IMG/VR virus record: IMGVR_UViG_3300005613_000048
Location: 1 to 64,000 of that record
Reading direction: 5' to 3' (one strand)
From: a virus
Length of the DNA stretch: 64,000 nt
This document shows, one piece after another, positions 58,927-64,000 of the stretch. The notes under the pieces were generated by a model that did not search any database, was not told where the DNA came from, and saw only the letters and a program-made list of their open reading frames with translations. The position numbers and the translations under genes were made by a program. Position 1 is the first letter of the stretch. Each line of letters begins with the position of its first letter.

Positions 58927-60032
58927 TATGCGGAAGCTCCTACGATCAGTTCAGCCATCTCCTGGGAGATGCCAGCTCGAATGCGAGGCTCGTAGCCGCT
59001 GGGCTTGGCTTTCCAAACCGCACCGTGGCAGCTCACGGCCAGCTCTCGGCGCTGGCTGAAGATGTGTTCGTTCAGGTCCATGAGACTCTCCCAGGTCTCA
59101 GGATCGTTCTCACGCTTGGCCACACCGATGCAGCCAGCGATCATTGCACGGGCTAGGTCGAATCGTCGTGGAACTTGCCAAGACGTCGGGTTGGCCAAGA
59201 TCGACTCGGGCGTTGGCAGTCGCTGTTTGTCCACCCATGCCAGGAACTCCATGGCAGGGCCATCACCGACACAACCACGAACCAGCTTGGATGCGGTTGC
59301 CTTGGATCCGCCAGCCGCTTCACAAGCAGCCAACAAGATGCCGGCGTTGGTCCAAGAGCGATCCGAACGCCATGGGCGAATTGCAGCCGATTCGTCCTTG
59401 GGATATGTCTCCTCGGGATCGAAGTGCTGCGGCATGCTCTCCTCGAACATGCAAAGCAACTGTCCCCACTTGGGACCGAAGTCTAACAGGAAGTCAGGCG
59501 GAACGATTGGGAACTCGGGTGCTGGGAAGTGGGTAAAGCCATTGGCCCATCCAGCCCGTCGCTCGTCGATGTGTCGCTCCCATTGGAGCATACACACGCG
59601 GTTGATCACTGGCGGTGCCAGTTCAACACCCGAGGTTGATTGTTCGATCGGGTTCATGAACGCGCCCATCCAGCAAAGGTCAGGCGGGTTGTTGATGATT
59701 TCCTGAGCAGCCCCCAAAACATCATGCGATGCGTGGTTCAGCTCATCGAGCAGCACAATCGAAGGCTCGTTGGTCGCACGGACCAGTTCCTCAGGCATGA
59801 GAGACATGACACACTCATGCTCCTCGCCATCAATGTCGATGGTGCGAGGCACAGGAACGCCACCGATGTCCTCACGCAATTTTTGCGAAAGGATCACTTG
59901 CAAGAATCGCCGCTTCGTAGCAGCAGCCATTGCACGGCATACAGCCGTTTTGCCTTGACCAGGGCTGGACTCAGCCACTGGCACTACACCCGCTTGCATT
60001 GCGATGTAGAAGGCCCAGTTGGTTTGACTCAT
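58926..60032 (-). CDS. MoxR-type AAA+ ATPase
   Basis: The 368-residue product starts at ATG 60032 (MSQTNW). The Walker A is SSPGQGKT (residues 22-29) and the Walker B is IVLLDELNHA near 93, followed by an LAPPVINRVCMLQWE sensor-type segment. MoxR ATPases work with VWA proteins as chaperones. A spaced motif and hairpin lie 54 nt upstream. The frame is open further upstream through the motif, which explains a spurious longer version. Confidence 0.85.
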   Translation of the reverse strand: MSQTNWAFYIAMQAGVVPVAESSPGQGKTAVCRAMAAATKRRFLQVILSQKLREDIGGVPVPRTIDIDGEEHECVMSLMPEELVRATNEPSIVLLDELNHASHDVLGAAQEIINNPPDLCWMGAFMNPIEQSTSGVELAPPVINRVCMLQWERHIDERRAGWANGFTHFPAPEFPIVPPDFLLDFGPKWGQLLCMFEESMPQHFDPEETYPKDESAAIRPWRSDRSWTNAGILLAACEAAGGSKATASKLVRGCVGDGPAMEFLAWVDKQRLPTPESILANPTSWQVPRRFDLARAMIAGCIGVAKRENDPETWESLMDLNEHIFSQRRELAVSCHGAVWKAKPSGYEPRIRAGISQEMAELIVGASA

Positions 60033-60085
60033 GCGAATCACCAGGGGACAGAGGGAAGAAAACACGGCGGTCACCGCCGACATAG

Positions 60086-60107
60086 CAATATCCACGGCGA
60101 GTTGCGC
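60086..60107 (-). promoter_or_regulatory. Spaced motif GCGCAAC-N8-GATATTG, copy 2
   Basis: The minus strand reads GCGCAAC, 8 nt, GATATTG, then a CGGCGG-TGA-CCGCCG hairpin, and the MoxR start 54 nt on. A terminator precedes it. TTGACTATC-type sequence (complement at 60124-60132) lies 20 bp upstream. Confidence 0.65.
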
Positions 60108-60157
60108 CGGGCTCCGAGCGAGAGATAGTCAAGTGTCGACCATGTCGCTCTACAAAC

Positions 60158-60193
60158 AAAAAAACCCGCTAGCAGCCGAAGCCACTAGCGGGT
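60158..60193 (-). terminator. Rho-independent terminator (leftward)
   Basis: ACCCGCTAG pairs with CTAGCGGGT around a TTCG-containing loop and is followed by seven T residues on the minus strand. It ends the transcript of the 60.3-61.4 kb genes before the MoxR/VWA unit. Confidence 0.9.
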
Positions 60194-60202
60194 CAGGATT
60201 AG

Positions 60203-60290
60203 GAAAAATGGCCAGCGGGCTTTCGGGGGAGCTTAGACGTTGCCCAATCACCCATACATCGGGTTACCAATCCGATGCGCTGGCCCTTAG
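60203..60290 (-). ncRNA. Structured intergenic RNA candidate
   Basis: CGCTGGCC (60278-60285) pairs with GGCCAGCG (60210-60217) over 8 bp, enclosing a nested CATCGG/CCGATG stem near 60257-60277 and a purine-rich part. It lies between the 77-residue coiled-coil gene and the terminator, so it would be a 3' UTR structure. The plus-strand fold is tRNA-like but lacks a proper T loop. It may be a processed small RNA. Confidence 0.4.
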
Positions 60291-60294
60291 AACG

Positions 60295-60528
60295 TTACTT
60301 GATGCCTTGCATCCGGTCAACTCTGACACACAGAGCGTGGTGCGATCTTTCCAGTTCTTGCAGTCGAACACTAAGATCTTCCATGCGGTCAATGGCTTCG
60401 TGAATTTCGGCACTGACAATGTCAGCGTCAACCTCCAGGCCCTCCTTGATGCGTTTCAGCTTCAAGTGGACAGCCGCAGCAAGTTCCGTGACTGTCTCGC
60501 AATCTGTTAGCCTTCGTGGCTTGGTCAT
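60295..60528 (-). CDS. Small coiled-coil protein
   Basis: The 77-residue product begins MTKPRRLTDCETVTELAAAV and is almost wholly helical (LKLKRIKEGLEVDADIVSAE; IDRMEDLSVRLQELERSHHA). It overlaps the upstream gene by one base. It probably dimerises; the function is unknown. Confidence 0.6.
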   Translation of the reverse strand: MTKPRRLTDCETVTELAAAVHLKLKRIKEGLEVDADIVSAEIHEAIDRMEDLSVRLQELERSHHALCVRVDRMQGIK

Positions 60529-61388
60529 TAGGCCACCTCGTACAGATCTTCAAACACCTGATCGGCTTCACGCTCGGCCTTAGCAGCCTGCAAAGCCTGG
60601 AGTGTCGGACGCAATGCATCGCGGCAAGCGGCAAGTGTCTCGCCAAGCAAACCCTCGTATTGCTTCATGCGGTTGAACAGGTTCCCTGAGCGATCAACCC
60701 GGTTCTGGATGGCTCTGTCGCCAAGATCGTTATCGGCCAGCTCCTTGCGAATCGCAGCGGCCTCTGTCTCGACTTCGCGAACAATCGCATCGCGAATGTC
60801 TCGCAAGGTCATAGCATTGGTCTCCATCGGGCAGATGGTGACGCTGTTGGACACGCCATTGCATGCCGACTCCTCGACAGCCTTAGCGATGTTCATCCAC
60901 TTGCCAGTCATGTTTTCTGGCACAAAGTAAATTCCACCGCCCTCACGCATGGCAATGCCACCGAGAACGCTGTTGATGATTTCGATCATCACGGCTGACA
61001 CGCTTGAGGCCGGCAACACGCGGCGATAGTGGTTGGCCTTGTCTTGCAAGGCCTGGCGGTCAAAGTCACCAGAGCGAACAATGACTTCGCCCTCATCGGT
61101 GATTGTCGCCGAACCCAAAGCAGGAAAGTTGTTCTCCCGCTCGCCCTTGATTTCTTCAACCACGCTGTAGCCGTTCTTCTCGCGGCGTTTCAGTGGCCGA
61201 ATCATCTTGCCAGGAAACTGGTCAGTGAGTGCAGCCTTCAGGCTCATAAGCCAAGTTCGTTGCTCAGGGGCATACTTAGGCAAGCCAAGTTTGTCAAACC
61301 GATGGAGCAAGCCATCGGGGTCAGTCTCTGCGCCGAGTGACCACCAAGTGATGCACCCGGCGTGCTCTGACATGCTTTGGATTCGCAT
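60528..61388 (-). CDS. Hypothetical phage protein, 286 aa
   Basis: The product starts at ATG 61388 after GGAGCTTAGATC. It begins MRIQSMSEHAGCITWWSLGA and contains a domain with RRVLPASSVSAVMIEIINSV and GGGIYFVPENMTGKW, followed by a long coiled-coil C-terminus (REVETEAAAIRKELADNDLG). Similar phage proteins carry a DUF6744-type annotation, as I recall, but I am not sure. It may work with the neighbouring clamp-loader-like ATPase. Confidence 0.5.
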   Translation of the reverse strand: MRIQSMSEHAGCITWWSLGAETDPDGLLHRFDKLGLPKYAPEQRTWLMSLKAALTDQFPGKMIRPLKRREKNGYSVVEEIKGERENNFPALGSATITDEGEVIVRSGDFDRQALQDKANHYRRVLPASSVSAVMIEIINSVLGGIAMREGGGIYFVPENMTGKWMNIAKAVEESACNGVSNSVTICPMETNAMTLRDIRDAIVREVETEAAAIRKELADNDLGDRAIQNRVDRSGNLFNRMKQYEGLLGETLAACRDALRPTLQALQAAKAEREADQVFEDLYEVA

Positions 61389-61467
61389 GATCTAAGCTCC
61401 GAGGGTAAGAGGAAGTAAAGCCGAAGCCGCCGCCCGGCGTGGCGGGTGGCGGTTGTCGGGTCTACAT

Positions 61468-61489
61468 CAATATCTAAGCCGTGTTGCGC
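61468..61489 (-). promoter_or_regulatory. Spaced motif GCGCAAC-N8-GATATTG, copy 3
   Basis: The minus strand reads GCGCAAC, 8 nt, GATATTG, then a GC-rich hairpin (GCCGCCCGGCG type), a CTTCCTCTTACC tract, and GGAGCTTAG before the ATG at 61388 (80 nt away). It begins 22 bp after the stop codon of the clamp-loader-like gene. Confidence 0.65.
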
Positions 61490-61510
61490 GGCCTGGTCGC
61501 CACTTGACTA

Positions 61511-62173
61511 TCAGTCTAGCATCTCGCCGGCGGCAATCTTCTGCAACGCTTGACGCATGTTGCCCTTGCAGTTCGCGATCAGTTCGCAGTAAGCGTCCAG
61601 TGGCTTGCCATTGACATCCTCAATGGTTGCAATCTCCGAAAGCCGCTTGGCCATCTCCAGTAGAGTGCCCTTGTCGAACTCCAGGTCGATGCAAACAGCT
61701 CGGGAAAGAAAAGGGCAAGCGTCAAATTTGTCGCCAAACAAACGATCTTGCCCTTGGTTAGTGGTGGTGAAGATCCAAGTCCCGTTGCGTTGAACGTTAG
61801 GATCTTCTAGCACCGTCTGAAGCCGACTGACTACCTTGTTGCTGAGCCCATGGCTCTCGTTGACTACGAAAGCGTAGCCGCCAGGCTTGCCGTCGTAGCT
61901 GAGTGGCTTCAGTTGACATTTGCGTTCCCATTCTCGAACCATGTCGAGTGACAAGTCCTGAGCGTCAATCTCGAACGTTGTGAACTCGCTAGCCGAATAG
62001 CTAGCGATGATGCGGGCCAGCGTTGTCTTGCCGGTGCCCGATTCGCCAACGATCCAGAACACTTGGCCCTTGATGCCAGTGGTCTTGTGGATGCACGTTA
62101 GGCGTTTGATGGCTTTCTTTTGCCCAACGACTTCGCTGAACTTCTTCGGCCTGTATTTCTCATACAGTTGCAT
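61511..62173 (-). CDS. AAA+ clamp-loader-like ATPase
   Basis: The 220-residue product begins MQLYEKYRPKKFSEVVGQKK, a typical clamp-loader (RFC/DnaX) N-terminus. The Walker A is GESGTGKTT (43-51). The Walker B position reads AFVVNESHGLS, with Asn and Glu in place of the usual Asp-Glu, and WIFTTTNQ near 133 is sensor 1. Short length means the collar domain is missing. It could be a single-protein RFC-small-like loader or a different AAA+ factor. The divergent Walker B may lower hydrolysis. GGAG precedes ATG 62173. Confidence 0.75.
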   Translation of the reverse strand: MQLYEKYRPKKFSEVVGQKKAIKRLTCIHKTTGIKGQVFWIVGESGTGKTTLARIIASYSASEFTTFEIDAQDLSLDMVREWERKCQLKPLSYDGKPGGYAFVVNESHGLSNKVVSRLQTVLEDPNVQRNGTWIFTTTNQGQDRLFGDKFDACPFLSRAVCIDLEFDKGTLLEMAKRLSEIATIEDVNGKPLDAYCELIANCKGNMRQALQKIAAGEMLD

Positions 62174-62222
62174 GTCTAAGCTCCTTGGTAAGAGGAAGTG
62201 GCGGCGAACATCGCCGCCGTAG

Positions 62223-62244
62223 CAATATCCAGCCCCGGTTGCGC
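62223..62244 (-). promoter_or_regulatory. Spaced motif GCGCAAC-N8-GATATTG, copy 4
   Basis: The minus strand reads GCGCAAC, 8 nt, GATATTG, then a GGCGGCGA/TCGCCGCC hairpin, a CTTCCTCTTACC tract and AAGGAGCTTAGAC before ATG 62173, 50 nt away. The upstream gene stops 8 bp before the motif. Confidence 0.65.
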
Positions 62245-62251
62245 CGCCGGC

Positions 62252-62590
62252 TTAGCAGTCGCACTGAGGTTGAAAGTTAGAGCAGAGTGCCAATCGCATC
62301 ATGATGACCCAGCGGCCAACGCCCTTGTTTCCAACTTGCAGCAGTGGCGCACTGGCTTCAGGTGCCGTTTCGATAACCCTGAAGATCCCAACCGTTCTCG
62401 GGTCATAGCCAGGCTTTTGCATGACGATGACCACCTGAGAACCAGCAGCAACGTAATCTTCTGGCCGAAATGGCATGTAGCCACGGTCAGTGTTGCGGCG
62501 ATAGATAACATCAATCGAACCGTCAAACTCAGAAGCCATCCAATGGACAGCTTGCTTGAGTTCGCCAAGCGTACAGAAACCACTAGACAT
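62252..62590 (-). CDS. Small hypothetical protein, 112 aa
   Basis: ATG 62590 overlaps the preceding gene by 8 nt. The product begins MSSGFCTLGELKQAVHWMAS and has a compact alpha/beta look (GSIDVIYRRNTDRGYMPFRP, SQVVIVMQKPGYDPRTVGIF), resembling short phage regulators or SH3-like proteins. It has no recognised family. Confidence 0.6.
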   Translation of the reverse strand: MSSGFCTLGELKQAVHWMASEFDGSIDVIYRRNTDRGYMPFRPEDYVAAGSQVVIVMQKPGYDPRTVGIFRVIETAPEASAPLLQVGNKGVGRWVIMMRLALCSNFQPQCDC

Positions 62591-63227
62591 TGCAGAACTC
62601 CTGGTATTGGATGACAGGCTTAACGCCCCACCAGGAGTTGCAGTAGCGAATAGCCATCTCTTCGCTCTCAAAAGTGCTGTGATAATCACCACCGCAGAAC
62701 AACATGAAAGGGCGTTCTTGCTTGTATGATGGCAGGAAATCTAACACAAGAGCCTTCGTGTGATACTTTGGATGGCTGTATAAGACCTGCTTTGGGTTGC
62801 GCGTCGTTGTGATTTTCACAATCTTGTCGGAATCGATAAGAGCCCCGCCCATGCTTCTGCGGTTGTGTACCAGCAACGGAAACTTGCTTGCTGTTGTTGA
62901 AACAAGGCCTTCAACGTCGTAAGTACACATGTCGTCAAGGCCTGTCACCGGATTTCCATAGTGAAGACGCAACCGCCTGCCCCTTACTTGGAGCAGGATT
63001 GCGTTCACTTTTGGTTCTGTACCAACAGCACAGAAGATCTTGGCCATGCTCTTGTTGTTGCGCTCGCCGGCAATGTACTTCTCGTTGTGAAAAGCCAGGT
63101 CATCTGGATTGTGATCGCTCCAGTCCTCGCCGCAGGCAACGCATCGCATTGCCTCATAGCCTAGTGCGCCGTTGTAGTAACTCTTTTCGCCACCACAAAG
63201 GCAGTGACTTTTGTAAATCTGCCTCAT
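62583..63227 (-). CDS. Zinc-ribbon hypothetical protein
   Basis: The 214-residue product starts at ATG 63227 after GGAGCTTAGA. The N-terminus has a zinc ribbon (SHCLCGGEKSYY...MRCVACGEDWS). The rest is beta-rich (ILLQVRGRRLRLHYGNPVTG; LVLDFLPSYKQERPFMLFCG). It does not match a family I know. It shares the GGAGCTTAG leader with three other genes in this operon set. Confidence 0.6.
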   Translation of the reverse strand: MRQIYKSHCLCGGEKSYYNGALGYEAMRCVACGEDWSDHNPDDLAFHNEKYIAGERNNKSMAKIFCAVGTEPKVNAILLQVRGRRLRLHYGNPVTGLDDMCTYDVEGLVSTTASKFPLLVHNRRSMGGALIDSDKIVKITTTRNPKQVLYSHPKYHTKALVLDFLPSYKQERPFMLFCGGDYHSTFESEEMAIRYCNSWWGVKPVIQYQEFCNV

Positions 63228-63310
63228 TCTAAGCTCCATGGTAAGTGGTAAGTAAAGTCAAAGGCCCCCACTCAATCGTTGAGTGAGGTGGTTTGAATTA
63301 ACTTGCCAGA
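63228..63310 (-). promoter_or_regulatory. Leader with hairpin before the zinc-ribbon gene
   Basis: The 83-bp gap contains a CACTCAA-TCG-TTGAGTG inverted repeat (63269-63285) and then the pyrimidine-rich ACTTACCACTTACC tract and GGAGCTTAG. The spaced motif is absent. The leader pattern matches those of the clamp-loader and 286-residue genes. Confidence 0.5.
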
Positions 63311-63973
63311 CTACATGCGCTCAGCAATCTTTCGCCAATTCTCATACTGATCAACGGTTGTGTTGAACTTGCTGCTATCGGCATAAGCGTTCACATCCCC
63401 ATTGGCCTCCATGACGATATTGGGATGGTCAAAGACTTCGTAATGCCAACCTTCGCCGATGATCATCCCCGGCGCATAGCAAGGGAAAAGCACTTGCAAT
63501 CGTGCTGGCGGAAAGTCTTTACTGGCCCCATGCGTCTTGCGGAGTACACCAACCGCCGCGATGACCCATCGCTTGTACCCTTCGTCGTCGTATCCTGTCA
63601 TGTACTGGCGAAGCCACTTAGGAGCCCCATGGCGAATGCTGTATCGCTCACCACGCCACATGTAATCCACTTCGTGCTGGTAACTGCACTTGAAAGACAC
63701 TTCAGTAAAGGCCCCCATGTACTTTGCCCAGGCGTCCATCCAGCTACAGTCAAGAGACTCCAGTTCGCAGAACCGAGTGAAGCCATCCCGAACACGATCA
63801 ATGATCCAGTAGTCTCCAGACTGGATTGGCGTAAGATTCAGCCAACGACTGCTTGAATAGGAAAGTCGCTGCTTCAATCGCTTGAGATACTCATCGCGAA
63901 TGAGCTTGCTCATGGTCCCAGCGGAGAGTTGTCTTGCCTGATACGCAGCGGTAGATTCAGCCGTAATTGCCAT
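63311..63973 (-). CDS. Hypothetical protein, 220 aa
   Basis: ATG 63973 follows GGAGCTTAGT. The product begins MAITAESTAAYQARQLSAGT, with a charged helical N-terminus and a long mixed domain containing GDYWIIDRVRDGFTRFCELE and WVIAAVGVLRKTHG. It has no recognised family. It is the right-most gene fully inside the window on this strand. Confidence 0.55.
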   Translation of the reverse strand: MAITAESTAAYQARQLSAGTMSKLIRDEYLKRLKQRLSYSSSRWLNLTPIQSGDYWIIDRVRDGFTRFCELESLDCSWMDAWAKYMGAFTEVSFKCSYQHEVDYMWRGERYSIRHGAPKWLRQYMTGYDDEGYKRWVIAAVGVLRKTHGASKDFPPARLQVLFPCYAPGMIIGEGWHYEVFDHPNIVMEANGDVNAYADSSKFNTTVDQYENWRKIAERM

Positions 63974-64000
63974 ACTAAGCTCCAAGGTGAAAGGCCCCAC

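Noticed and set aside
59971-60159. Minus-strand ORF reading ATRRGYCYVGGDRR over motif copy 2
   Set aside because: The resemblance to the HTH helix ATVRRYC comes from the shared nucleotide motif; the ORF overlaps the MoxR leader and a terminator.

Overview
The window reads as one contiguous tailed bacteriophage genome segment, or an excised temperate element, from a bacterium of the Planctomycetes. The host assignment is an inference. It rests on the overall protein flavour, on a phage-borne CsrA, on MoxR/VWA-type proteins, and on three attC-like inverted repeats of a kind I recall being common in Rhodopirellula-type genomes. Gene density is high, with many ATGA or 1-8 nt overlaps. Base composition is moderately GC-rich except for an AT-richer block at about 16.2-20.9 kb. 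All family assignments are by eye, without any database search.

Layout. 1-1.8 kb (minus strand): the end of a leftward operon with a serine recombinase, a winged-HTH excisionase-like protein and two unknowns. 2.0-11.5 kb (plus): head genes, namely a Q/P-rich scaffold-like protein, major capsid, decoration-like protein, candidate small terminase, large terminase and portal. 11.5-15.9 kb: an unusual run of small membrane or exported proteins with a papain-like cysteine peptidase and a thioredoxin-fold-like protein. 16.2-20.8 kb: LamG-type adhesion and tail-fibre genes of deviant composition. 20.9-28.3 kb: connector, tail terminator, tail tube and tail-tip genes, suggesting a siphovirus-like tail. 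28.3-31.6 kb: a Ser-rich protein, a Stealth-like glycosyl/phosphotransferase and a glycosyltransferase-radical SAM fusion. 31.7-39.6 kb: a coiled-coil protein and a 2033-residue polyvalent virion protein with an inserted enzymatic cassette.

39.6-41.3 kb is the lysogeny and control region. It holds a tyrosine integrase (minus), the 3' half of a tRNA-Leu gene that probably is attP, a Cro/C1-type repressor, and a sigma70-like promoter with a structured leader. Phage genes lie on both sides of this att core, so the sequence is probably the free or circular form rather than an integrated prophage. 41.3-49.5 kb (plus) is the replication and recombination operon: annealing-type protein, Cas4/RecB-like nuclease, CsrA, DUF5131 protein, a lambda-O-like initiator carrying iterons inside its gene, DnaB helicase, RuvC-like nuclease and Dam-type methyltransferase. 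49.5-54.8 kb is an accessory region: a protein with a probable Acb2/Tad1-like C-terminus, tRNA and tRNA-like genes, small cassette-like genes separated by attC-like hairpins, and a DUF4326-DUF1643 fusion.

54.9-64 kb (minus) is a second large leftward operon set. It contains a DUF4942-type methyltransferase interrupted by an in-frame amber codon, small regulators, a truncated DUF6884-like gene containing one CRISPR-repeat-like 37-mer, a VWA/MoxR pair, a clamp-loader-like AAA+ ATPase, and unknowns with a shared ribosome-binding leader. Four intergenic copies of a spaced motif (GCGCAAC-N8-GATATTG), each followed by a hairpin, precede genes here and may be a phage-specific promoter. The main unexplained structure in the window lies in these two regions (about 45.8 kb and 50-62 kb).
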